6,360 nt of DNA from an uncultured Candidatus Poseidoniales archaeon. GTDB taxonomy: Archaea > Thermoplasmatota > Poseidoniia > Poseidoniales > Thalassarchaeaceae. The DNA is taken from the NCBI GenBank assembly GCA_950068635.1, contig CATMIM010000068.1, positions 1-6,360 of the forward strand, written 5' to 3'. Below are positions 1 through 5,676 of the stretch, piece after piece. Numbering within the stretch: position 1 is the first letter of the stretch; every line of letters starts with the position of its first letter. The notes beneath the pieces are model-generated. The model saw nothing but the letters and a program-made list of their open reading frames with translations, had not been told where the DNA came from and did not search any database. The translations under genes were made by a program, and so were the position numbers.

Positions 1-1
1 G

Positions 2-253
2 GATGCGGATGACGATTGCCCGGACACCCGGCCGGTGGACGAGGCCGATGGGAAAGGCTGCAGCGCGGCGCAACGGGACACAGATGGTGACGGCCTCAAC
101 GATGCGCTGGACCAGTGTGTCGAGATCAACCCCGGTGAATACGACGCTGATGGAAACGGATGCCCGGACGATACGGATGCTGACGGAATCTTGGATGTTG
201 ATGACGATTGTCCGAGCACAGTTGCCGGAACCGAGGTCGATGGCAAAGGGTGC
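2..253 (+). repeat. Protein-level TSP3 repeats (about 2.5 units)
   Basis: There are three degenerate units, each ending in DG-[KN]-GC. They end at about nt 61, 163 and 253; the first is cut by the window edge and the others are 34 and 30 residues. Each carries an Asp-rich calcium loop (DxDxDG or DADDD) and a second Cys near D-[DQ]-C. The DNA is also partly repeated: the segment near 8-21 closely resembles the one near 200-213 (GATGACGATTGYCC). The Cys pairing suggests disulphides outside the cell. Confidence 0.75.
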
Positions 254-568
254 CCTCCCCCTCCCCCTAGCGCACTTGCGGGAGTGAGCGCGACCCAGAT
301 CATCGCCGGCTCCTCCCTCCTCCTCATACTGTTGATCGGTGTCGTGCTCGTGTTCATCATTCGCGGCAAGCGGAGACCGGATCATCACAGTCAGGAGCAC
401 CTGTTCGAGCCTGAAGGACCAGCGCGGTCGGTGGATGCCGGTCCGCCCGCCTCGATGGGGGGCAACACACAGGACGACGGTTACGAGTACCTCGAGTATC
501 CGTACGGCTCTGGTGGTTGGTGGTACCGCTCAGACCAGATGAGCGAGTGGCAGGAATGGCGTGACTGA
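2..568 (+). CDS. Surface protein with TSP3 calcium-binding repeats, one TM anchor and a Trp-rich cytoplasmic tail (5' truncated)
   Basis: This is the 3' end of a longer gene. The frame is open to the window edge, and the GTG at 35 lies inside a repeat, so it is not the start. About 84 residues of Asp-, Gly- and Cys-rich repeats come first (DTDGDGLNDALDQC, DTDADGILDVDDDCP), which is the thrombospondin type 3 pattern that binds calcium in extracellular proteins. A proline run (CPPPPPS) leads to one hydrophobic segment at about nt 299-361, followed by RGKRR. By the positive-inside rule the repeats lie outside and the tail inside. The tail of about 67 residues is polar and ends in a Tyr/Trp-rich block (YEYLEYPYGSGGWWY, then W-x2-W). 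Similar endings occur, as I recall, in predicted surface proteins of marine Group II archaea. The role could be adhesion, or anchoring a catalytic domain that lies outside the window. The gene is convergent with PCNA, leaving a 26-bp gap. Confidence 0.85.
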   Translation, partial: DADDDCPDTRPVDEADGKGCSAAQRDTDGDGLNDALDQCVEINPGEYDADGNGCPDDTDADGILDVDDDCPSTVAGTEVDGKGCPPPPPSALAGVSATQIIAGSSLLLILLIGVVLVFIIRGKRRPDHHSQEHLFEPEGPARSVDAGPPASMGGNTQDDGYEYLEYPYGSGGWWYRSDQMSEWQEWRD

Positions 569-594
569 GGCTGACGTGGAACGCCAACCGCGCC

Positions 595-1338
595 TCAGGT
601 GTCGCCTTCGACGCGAGGTGCGAGGAAGTAGATGACTCGCCCTGAACCTTCGGCGAACTCGAACTCGATCTGCAACGGGTAGTTCTCCCCGAAGCAGATC
701 TTCACCTCTTCGACCGTGGAGGAGATGCGCGTCGCCAGCGGTAGGAGGTACTGCAGGCTGTACTGGCTCTTCACTGGCTTGGCGCACTCGAGCCCGAGCA
801 GCTCACCTGCCTCGTAGGGCACGGTCACAGCGCCGCCGTCGCCAGAGACGTGCACCACGAACTGGTTCTTGTCGAGCGAGAAGGTGACGAGGTCGCCGAC
901 CTGATCCGCCGCCCTCAGAGCTCTTGCGAACTTCGTTCCTGAAAGGATGGCGCATGAATCCAAGGGAATCTCCGGCACCTTCGGCTCGACCATCGCTTGG
1001 CGGTCCAGCGGTCGAATGGTGCGGTTTATCTCTCCAACCTGGATGGACACCAGACCGACTCCCTCGTCATAGTTGATCTCGAGCAGGTCACCGGCTACAG
1101 CCAGCCCGATCAGCTTTCCGATTGGCGCCAGTTCGAGTCCCAGCGAGGTCTCATCGACGTCCCACGCCTCGAAGGCGGCGGAGTCCACCTCCATGCGGAT
1201 CATCGCCACGTGGCTCGGGTCGACGACCCTGATTTCGAGGTGGTTGTCCTTGAAGTTGAAGCGTGCTTCTTCAACAAGGACAGATAGGATGTCGAGCATC
1301 ATCCTGAAGGTGTCCTGTCGGGCTGTTATGTTCATCAT
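595..1338 (-). CDS. pcn: DNA polymerase sliding clamp PCNA
   Basis: This is an archaeal PCNA, the homotrimeric ring that encircles DNA and tethers the replicative polymerase, FEN1, ligase and RFC. Read from the ATG at 1338 it has 247 residues, normal for the family. The N-terminal block ETF/LSVLVEEARF-like (residues 10-27) and VVDPSHVAM (38-46) are the conserved first-domain core. The interdomain connector follows near 115-128 (VEPKVPEIPL) and receives PIP-box peptides. The C-terminus VIYFLAPRVEGDT is the usual end. An in-frame GTG at 1365 would add nine residues (MDVAGKGTT) that have no counterpart in the family. I therefore prefer the tandem ATGs at 1338 or 1335, which have GGGAAGGGAACC just upstream. 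TFS lies 144 bp upstream on the same strand. PCNA next to TFS recurs in euryarchaea, as I recall. Confidence 0.96.
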   Translation of the reverse strand: MMNITARQDTFRMMLDILSVLVEEARFNFKDNHLEIRVVDPSHVAMIRMEVDSAAFEAWDVDETSLGLELAPIGKLIGLAVAGDLLEINYDEGVGLVSIQVGEINRTIRPLDRQAMVEPKVPEIPLDSCAILSGTKFARALRAADQVGDLVTFSLDKNQFVVHVSGDGGAVTVPYEAGELLGLECAKPVKSQYSLQYLLPLATRISSTVEEVKICFGENYPLQIEFEFAEGSGRVIYFLAPRVEGDT

Positions 1339-1369
1339 CGTGGTTCCCTTCCCCGCAACGTCCACCGCT

Positions 1370-1397
1370 CCCCGTAGGGGGCACTAAAGGGTTAGTG
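1370..1397 (-). promoter_or_regulatory. Two adjacent inverted repeats in the probable PCNA promoter
   Basis: CACTAA-AGGG-TTAGTG (1382-1397) is a perfect 6-bp inverted repeat with a 4-nt spacer. Directly beside it, CCCC-GTA-GGGG (1370-1380) is a perfect 4-bp one. They lie 32-60 bp upstream of the preferred PCNA start, where a promoter or operator would be. The only TATA-like string nearby on the coding strand is CTTTAGTG, inside the larger repeat. If it is a real TATA element, initiation would fall near 1363, and a factor bound to the repeat would compete with TBP. The site is inferred from position and symmetry only. Confidence 0.35.
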
Positions 1398-1482
1398 TCG
1401 CGTAATCGCCCCTGCCACATCCATCTCCATCAGCCGAGTCGTCGAGTCGTGACAAGGGAGGAGCGTGGCCGGCGAACGTGAA

Positions 1483-1842
1483 TCAGTACTCGCGCCATCC
1501 ATGCTTGCATTCTGCGCAGGTGAGGAACCGGGTCTCAGGTTCGTCGGAAGCCCGGGTCTGCTTGAGTTCGGCGTAGACACTGTCGCATTCACACTTCGGG
1601 CAGAGGAAGGACCCGTTGGTGAGCACACCATGGTACTGGTCGGAGTCATCGACGGTCTCGCTGAGGTGCTTCAGGCTGCTCGCCTCGGCCTTCGTCTTGG
1701 CTTCGCTGAGGTCGATGGTCTCGCCGCTTTCGAGCATGACCTCCGTTTTCGTCTCGCCCATGTAGTCACAACGACCGTTGGGACAGAGGATGATTCCGTT
1801 CTCATCTGGGAATGCGAGTGTTCCACACTCTGGACAGAACAT
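1483..1842 (-). CDS. tfs: Transcription factor S (TFS), RNA polymerase transcript-cleavage factor
   Basis: TFS is the archaeal TFIIS/RPB9-like factor that enters the RNA polymerase pore and stimulates cleavage of backtracked RNA. The protein has 119 residues from the ATG at 1842. The N-terminal zinc ribbon has C3-x2-C6 and C20-x4-C25 (MFCPECGTL start, as in the family). An acidic linker of about 50 residues follows. The C-terminal TFIIS-type ribbon has C81-x2-C84 and C109-x2-C112. Its catalytic Asp100-Glu101 pair lies in QTRASDEPETRF, and the protein ends in the typical GWREY. A TTG at 1872 would add ten residues before the conserved MFCPxCG, which makes it unlikely. A TATA-like element 23-30 bp upstream of the ATG would give a leaderless or nearly leaderless mRNA. 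The gene is divergent from NOP5 and is followed by PCNA. Confidence 0.95.
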   Translation of the reverse strand: MFCPECGTLAFPDENGIILCPNGRCDYMGETKTEVMLESGETIDLSEAKTKAEASSLKHLSETVDDSDQYHGVLTNGSFLCPKCECDSVYAELKQTRASDEPETRFLTCAECKHGWREY

Positions 1843-1872
1843 ACGGCCAGCCGTAAGATTTGCCCTTATCAA
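1842..1872 (-). promoter_or_regulatory. TFS promoter: TATA-like element plus start-overlapping inverted repeat
   Basis: On the minus strand TTGATAAG (1865-1872) is centred about 26-27 bp upstream of the A of the TFS ATG, the distance expected for an archaeal TATA box driving a leaderless transcript. Between it and the ATG lies TACGGC-CA-GCCGTA (1842-1855), a perfect 6-bp inverted repeat with a 2-bp spacer that reaches the first base of the start codon. Archaeal repressors often bind between TATA and the start site, so this is a candidate operator. No binding protein is known from this sequence. Confidence 0.45.
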
Positions 1873-1953
1873 CTAAGCGCTCCCTCGAATTCTGACAAAG
1901 CGATGGATCAATGCTACGACGTGCGTCCATAAGCCCGTTTCCGCGCCCCACGA

Positions 1954-1982
1954 GCCCCCCTTCCACCTTTTCAATGGGGGGC
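1954..1982 (+). promoter_or_regulatory. Candidate NOP5 promoter bracketed by a 7-bp inverted repeat
   Basis: GCCCCCC (1954-1960) and GGGGGGC (1976-1982) are perfect 7-bp inverted arms around a 15-nt spacer. The spacer contains the only T-rich stretch before NOP5, TTTTCAAT (1967-1974). That stretch lies 23-30 bp upstream of the second in-frame ATG at 1997, so it could act as a weak TATA element for a leaderless start there. The arms could bind a regulator across the promoter. The C and G runs also arise easily in GC-rich DNA. Confidence 0.35.
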
Positions 1983-1990
1983 CGTCTGGG

Positions 1991-3001
1991 ATGCCCATGC
2001 GCCTCTGCTGGGACTGGCGGCTCGCCCGGGTGTTCGACGACGCCGGAGAGATCGTCGACGAATCGGTATGGGGTGGCAGGAGAGGTGTGGGAGCGGTCGC
2101 TGACCGACTCGAGCGCATCTCGTCAGGCAGGATGACCGACGAGGCGCGGGTGCTGGCGCAGCGGTTTCCGGAGGCGGAGCCGTGCGCTGTGCACGATCTG
2201 GCGGAAGGTGACTGGCCGGAACTCGCGCTCGAAGAGTCGGAACTGATGGGACGTGCCGCCGTGCAGTTGGCGCAATCGGGTGTGGCGGCGGCGGCCGGCG
2301 ATGCTGACCGGAGGTTGGAGCATCTGGTGCGCGCTGCCGAAGAACTGCGCGCCGCATGGGGTACGCATGAGGCGAGGGTGGTCGAGTGGGCCGGTCTGTT
2401 CCTGCCAGCGCTCGACCTGGATGCGGCGCGCGATGCCATCCCGCAAGCGGTGGCGGATGCGGATTCACTCGAAGCCGCCGCCACCAGCCTTGGCACAGAG
2501 GCTGCCGACGTGGATGTCCCTGCTGACGAATGGAAGGCGCTCAAAGGATGGGCACAGGGTGTCGTTGATGCCAGTGTCCGACTCGAAGCGGTGGAACAGG
2601 CGGTCCGCGAATTGTCGACTTCTCACCTTCCTTCCACTTCCGCGTTGATCGGACCGTTGCTCGCCGCCCGCCTGTGCACCTCCGCGCACGGGCGCCAGCG
2701 CCTGGCTCGCCTGCCATCTGGAACCATCCAGGTGCTGGGGGCGGAGAAGGCGTTCTTCATGCACTTGAGGAGCGGCATCCCGCCCCCCAAGCACGGTCAT
2801 CTGTTCCAGCATCCATGGGTCAATCGCTCACCTCGCTGGGTGCGTGGCAAGGTGGCCCGTATGCTCTCGGGCAAGGTGGCGATCGCCTCGCGGCTCGACG
2901 CCTTCGATGGCGAGCCGTGGGGTGCGGATGAGGCAGCGGCGCTGGAGCAGCAGGTACAGGCGATACGAGAGCGTCATCCACGACCTCAGCGGCGTGACTG
3001 A
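1991..3001 (+). CDS. nop5: NOP5/NOP56-58 family box C/D RNP core protein
   Basis: NOP5 is the scaffold of the archaeal box C/D RNP. It binds the L7Ae-guide RNA complex through its Nop domain and holds fibrillarin through its N-terminal domain. The protein has 336 residues. The Nop domain is clear at about 213-305: LIGPLLAARL, the signature TIQVLGAEKAFF (245-256), PPKHG (265-269), and RGKVARMLSGKVAIASRLDAF. Residues 1-75 should be the fibrillarin-binding domain and about 80-210 the coiled coil; both are Ala/Glu/Asp/Arg-rich and poorly conserved here. There is no lysine before residue 182, and there is no Lys-rich tail; the end is RERHPRPQRRD. The start could be the ATG at 1991 or the one at 1997, and the latter fits the TATA-like spacing better. 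Fibrillarin begins 14 nt after the stop, so the two are surely co-transcribed. Confidence 0.92.
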   Translation: MPMRLCWDWRLARVFDDAGEIVDESVWGGRRGVGAVADRLERISSGRMTDEARVLAQRFPEAEPCAVHDLAEGDWPELALEESELMGRAAVQLAQSGVAAAAGDADRRLEHLVRAAEELRAAWGTHEARVVEWAGLFLPALDLDAARDAIPQAVADADSLEAAATSLGTEAADVDVPADEWKALKGWAQGVVDASVRLEAVEQAVRELSTSHLPSTSALIGPLLAARLCTSAHGRQRLARLPSGTIQVLGAEKAFFMHLRSGIPPPKHGHLFQHPWVNRSPRWVRGKVARMLSGKVAIASRLDAFDGEPWGADEAAALEQQVQAIRERHPRPQRRD

Positions 3002-3003
3002 CC

Positions 3004-3008
3004 GGAGG
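3004..3008 (+). promoter_or_regulatory. Shine-Dalgarno site of fibrillarin
   Basis: GGAGG followed by GA ends seven nucleotides before the ATG at 3016, which is ideal spacing. It supports 3016 over the ATG at 3012, which is in another frame. It also shows that this organism uses SD-led initiation for an internal cistron. Confidence 0.75.
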
Positions 3009-3015
3009 GAGATGG

Positions 3016-3759
3016 ATGGCCAGAGGAGGCCGCTCGGCAAGGGTTGCCGACCTGTCGTGGGCGGTGCGCACAGAGGGGCGAAGCCTGTGGAGCCGCAACG
3101 CGGTTCCCGGAGTGGCAGTGCGCGGCGAGCGACTCAAGCGTCGGCGCGGCGAGGAGTGGCGGCAGTGGAGTCCGCGAAGATCGAAACTGGCCGCCGGGCT
3201 GCTGAGGTCAGGGGGTGACAAGGGATTCCTGCTGCCTGAGCCGGGTGCGACCACGCTCTATCTCGGGGCAGGGCATGGCACGACCATCTCGTACCTGCAC
3301 GACCATCTGTGCGGAGCGCAGAACGAGCGCCGCGGATGCATAGTCGCCGTGGACATCTCACCTCGCTGCATGCGCGACCTCGTACGCTTGGCCGAGGTCC
3401 GACCGGGACTGGTTCCCGTACTCGCGGATGCGCGTGACCTGCAGGCGATCGCCCCTTTCCTCCCGGGCCGAGTTCCTTGGCTGTTCCAGGATGTCTCACA
3501 GGCAGGGCAGGTCGACATGCATATCTCCGCAGCACAGCGATTCCTCGCGCCAAACGGTCTTTCCCTGCTCTCGCTCAAGAGCGCTTCCGAGCGCAGCGAG
3601 CACGGTGGCCGGGGCGTACCCCGCGACCATTACGACCACGCGCGGGCAGCCCTCACCGATGCCGGAGCGGAGGTGCTCGAGGTGATCGAACTGACTGGAT
3701 GGGAGGAGCAGCACGCGCTCATCGTCTCGCGCATGCCCGGGGAGTGGGGGAAGACGTGA
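3016..3759 (+). CDS. flpA: Fibrillarin-like rRNA/tRNA 2'-O-methyltransferase
   Basis: This is the SAM-dependent catalytic subunit of the box C/D RNP, which methylates ribose 2'-OH groups of rRNA and tRNA at sites chosen by guide RNAs. It has 247 residues, slightly longer than the usual 225-230. SAM-fold landmarks in order are RRSKLAA (54-60), YLGAGHGTT (82-90, the SAM loop), the acidic end of beta 2 in VAVDISPR, VLADARD (135-141), FQDVSQ (157-161) and SLKSASE (186-192). By alignment with the family, the K-D-K-H set needed for methyl transfer is Lys57, Asp159, Lys188 and His233. The usual DH near the end reads QH (EEQHALIV), but the His is kept. The N-terminal 50 residues are Arg-rich, as expected for RNA contact. 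The gene lies 14 nt after NOP5, its obligate partner. Confidence 0.95.
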   Translation: MARGGRSARVADLSWAVRTEGRSLWSRNAVPGVAVRGERLKRRRGEEWRQWSPRRSKLAAGLLRSGGDKGFLLPEPGATTLYLGAGHGTTISYLHDHLCGAQNERRGCIVAVDISPRCMRDLVRLAEVRPGLVPVLADARDLQAIAPFLPGRVPWLFQDVSQAGQVDMHISAAQRFLAPNGLSLLSLKSASERSEHGGRGVPRDHYDHARAALTDAGAEVLEVIELTGWEEQHALIVSRMPGEWGKT

Positions 3760-3769
3760 ACGGGTTCAC
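3756..3769 (+). other. Inverted repeat overlapping the fibrillarin stop codon
   Basis: GTGAAC-GG-GTTCAC is a perfect 6-bp inverted repeat with a 2-bp spacer, and the TGA stop lies inside the left arm. An overlapping alternative pairing joins GAACGG (3758-3763) to CCGTTC (3776-3781), so the two structures would exclude each other. No T-run follows, so it is not a classic terminator. A transcript-end processing signal or a protein site upstream of the SCO gene is possible, and chance remains likely. Confidence 0.3.
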
Positions 3770-3814
3770 CGCGAGCCGTTCGACTTATCATCGAGGGGGA
3801 AGAGCAGCGATTCG

Positions 3815-3820
3815 GGTGAT
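3815..3820 (+). promoter_or_regulatory. Shine-Dalgarno-like site bearing on the SCO start
   Basis: GGTGAT is complementary to the core of the archaeal 16S 3' end. It lies 3 nt before the ATG at 3824 but 9 nt before the in-frame ATG at 3830. Normal spacing therefore favours the second ATG, which would shorten the signal peptide by two residues. A weak TATA-like CTTATC lies at 3784-3789. Confidence 0.4.
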
Positions 3821-3823
3821 TGG

Positions 3824-4483
3824 ATGGAGATGACACCAGCGCGCGGCAGGCGATGGGCAGCGCGGCTGCTGGCCCTGTCAGCGTCGCTCTGCCTGCTGCT
3901 GGCAGGTTGCCTCGGAGGGGAGAGCCCGCACGTGTTCAACGGCGAGGAGCCGAATGTCGGTGGTACCGCCTACCGGTTCACGCTCATCGACCAGGACAAC
4001 GAGAGCTGGTCGCTCTCAGATGCCGAGGGGAAGGTGGTCGTGCTCACCTTCATGTTCACCCGCTGTCCCGATGTCTGCCTCGCAGTGACATCCTCGATGC
4101 TGTGGGTTCAGAACAACCTTGACGAGGCGGATCGCGATCAGGTGCAGTTCGTATCCGTGACTGTTGATCCGTGGTCTGACACGCCTGAGGTGATGCGTGA
4201 ATACAGCTCCTCCAGAGGGGCGGAATGGCCTCATCTCACGGTGGCGAATGCAGGTGCTGGGGGGGATTCGGAGCAGAACTATACGATTCTGGAGTCCATC
4301 TGGGGCCAGTACGGCGTCGGCCTGGAGATGTACGGCATCGAGGATGACACGGACTACCTCATCGAACACGCCCTGCCCACCTACATCCTCGACCGCACAC
4401 TCGAGAAACGGGTGGTTTGGCTAGGTTCCGAGTGGGATCCGGAGTTGTTCAAGCAGGACGTCGAGTACCTTCTCCAGGAGTGA
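3824..4483 (+). CDS. SCO1/SenC/PrrC-family copper lipoprotein
   Basis: SCO proteins have a thioredoxin fold, sit on the outer face of the membrane, and deliver copper to, or reduce, the CuA site of haem-copper oxidases. The 219-residue protein starts with a basic stretch (RGRRWAAR), a hydrophobic core and the lipobox LLAGC (Cys29), so it is a predicted lipoprotein. The copper motif C81-P-D-V-C85 lies in FMFTRCPDVC, and the third ligand is His182 in IEHALPTYILD; all three ligands are present. VSVTVDP (110-116) and the strand pattern GKVVVLTFMF also match the family. The start is 3824 or, by SD spacing, 3830. It lies 64 bp after fibrillarin and 79 bp before Fpg, with no oxidase subunit in view. 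A peroxiredoxin-like thiol role is the alternative, but the conserved His favours copper. Confidence 0.93.
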   Translation: MEMTPARGRRWAARLLALSASLCLLLAGCLGGESPHVFNGEEPNVGGTAYRFTLIDQDNESWSLSDAEGKVVVLTFMFTRCPDVCLAVTSSMLWVQNNLDEADRDQVQFVSVTVDPWSDTPEVMREYSSSRGAEWPHLTVANAGAGGDSEQNYTILESIWGQYGVGLEMYGIEDDTDYLIEHALPTYILDRTLEKRVVWLGSEWDPELFKQDVEYLLQE

Positions 4484-4562
4484 CATCCACCTAGGACTGT
4501 GGTCGAAGGGTCACATCCCGCGCGCGCAAGGGCTATCGAGGGTTGCACCTCACCTGTCTGGC

Positions 4563-5501
4563 ATGCCTGAACTACCGGAGGTGGAGGTCTGCCGACGGGC
4601 GCTCGACAAATTCTTCGCCGGGCGCGAGGTAGTAGCGGTCGAGATATCTGACATCTGGGCTGCCCAACTTGAAAAAGCGGGCATCGACTTCGGTCGCCGC
4701 GCACCCATGAAGGCAGGTGCGGACGGGTCGCAGGGACTCGTCGGACGCACAATCGAACGGGTCGGGCGTCGAGGGAAGTTCTACTGGTTCGAACTCGCCC
4801 CTCCCAGTTCCCCATGTGAGAGCACCATCAGTGTCGTCGAAGGCCATCTGCGCATGACGGGTGGCTGGTGGCTGAAGCCGGCAGGGGCTGACTGGCCACA
4901 GGACGAGCGGTTCGCCAACGGCTTTCCAGACAACTACTGTCACGCGCGCATCCTGCTCGATGACGGCAGCGAAGCCGTCTACCGCGACGTGCGCCGCTTC
5001 GGGACCCTGAAACTGCATACCGAAGAGCAGCACAGCCAGCGACTCGCTGTCTGGGGGCTCGATCCGCTCCACACCACTTGGCGCTTCAAGCGCTTCCTGC
5101 AGGCGGTGTCCGGAAGCCGACGAGAACTGAAGTCGCTGCTGCTCGACCAGTCCCGCGTGGCCGGGCTTGGAAACATATACGTCTCCGAGATATGCCATCT
5201 GGCGGGAATCGACCCGCGCCGCAAGGCCGACACGCTCGAAGAGAATGAGTGGCGCCGCATCTTCGATGCGACCGCCCCGCTGCTGCGCGAGAGCGCGCGC
5301 ATAGGAGGCACGCGCCTGACCGCCTTGGACAATCTGACCTACATCCACGAGCCGCAGTTGCACCTGGACAACTTCGAGGTCAGGCTGCGGGTCTACAGGC
5401 GGGATGGGGAACGATGCATGCGCAGAGGATGTTCGGGAGTGATCGAGCGAGCGGTGCAGCAGAATCGCTCTACATTCCTCTGCCCGATGTGCCAGTCATA
5501 G
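4563..5501 (+). CDS. mutM: Formamidopyrimidine-DNA glycosylase (Fpg/MutM), bifunctional AP lyase
   Basis: Fpg excises 8-oxoguanine and formamidopyrimidines and then cleaves the abasic strand by beta,delta-elimination. The N-terminus MPELPEVE provides the Pro nucleophile (after Met removal) and the catalytic Glu. The conserved Lys is Lys72 in GRRGKFYWF. HLRMTG (95-100), DVRRFG (142-147) and GLDPL (165-169) follow in the family order. The helix-two-turn-helix is LLLDQSRVAGLGNIYVSE (192-209). The C-terminal zinc finger has C285-x4-C290 and C307-x2-C310, with the hairpin Arg in NRSTFLCPMCQ. The x4 spacing in the first pair is a variant I recall from some bacterial Fpgs. At 312 residues it is longer than the usual 270, with extra sequence near 31-58 and 80-90. 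All catalytic parts are intact. Fpg is mainly bacterial, so acquisition by transfer is likely. A Nei-type assignment is less likely given the GRRGKF and LGxDPL context. Confidence 0.95.
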   Translation: MPELPEVEVCRRALDKFFAGREVVAVEISDIWAAQLEKAGIDFGRRAPMKAGADGSQGLVGRTIERVGRRGKFYWFELAPPSSPCESTISVVEGHLRMTGGWWLKPAGADWPQDERFANGFPDNYCHARILLDDGSEAVYRDVRRFGTLKLHTEEQHSQRLAVWGLDPLHTTWRFKRFLQAVSGSRRELKSLLLDQSRVAGLGNIYVSEICHLAGIDPRRKADTLEENEWRRIFDATAPLLRESARIGGTRLTALDNLTYIHEPQLHLDNFEVRLRVYRRDGERCMRRGCSGVIERAVQQNRSTFLCPMCQS

Positions 5502-5676
5502 CCCACCAGGACAAGCGGTGCCAGCGCCGCGAGTGTCTTCGAGCAGAGCTCGAGATACTGCTAATGGACGCGAAATTACCTCTGGTGTGCCCCGCAACAC
5601 CTGCTTTCATTACCCACATCGGCATCCGAAAGAGTGCGTCCAAACAGGCGTTTAATTCCAAAATCCGGCAGTTTCG
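5502..5676. other. Non-coding spacer with two small hairpins
   Basis: No convincing gene lies here in any frame. Just after the Fpg stop, GCGGTG-CCAG-CGCCGC (5515-5530, one G-U pair in RNA) and TCGAGC-AGA-GCTCGA (5539-5553) can form neighbouring stems, possibly the 3' end structure of the Fpg mRNA. No T-run follows either stem. From about 5565 the sequence becomes AT-richer than its surroundings. I saw no tRNA cloverleaf and no C/D box pair. Confidence 0.4.

Noticed and set aside
35..37. GTG as the start of the surface protein.
   Set aside because: The frame is open to the window edge and the upstream residues (DADDDCPDT) belong to another TSP3 unit.
1436..1450. Direct repeat GAGTCGT, two copies one base apart, between PCNA and TFS.
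   Set aside because: Only two 7-bp copies, no further units and no placement suggesting function.
1465..1932. A 155-codon plus-strand frame opposite TFS.
   Set aside because: It mirrors the TFS coding sequence and its product has no recognisable motif.
1843..1990. Search for a C/D guide RNA in the NOP5 upstream region and other spacers.
   Set aside because: I found no RTGATGA with a paired CTGA at the proper distance on either strand.
1873..2544. A 223-codon minus-strand frame rich in Ser and Ala over the start of NOP5.
   Set aside because: It has low complexity typical of an antisense shadow of an Ala/Arg-rich gene; it also leaves no room for the divergent promoters.
4572..5363. A 263-codon open frame on the minus strand inside Fpg.
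   Set aside because: It is fully antisense to a gene with every catalytic motif, matches no family I know, and is explained by the low stop frequency of GC-rich DNA.
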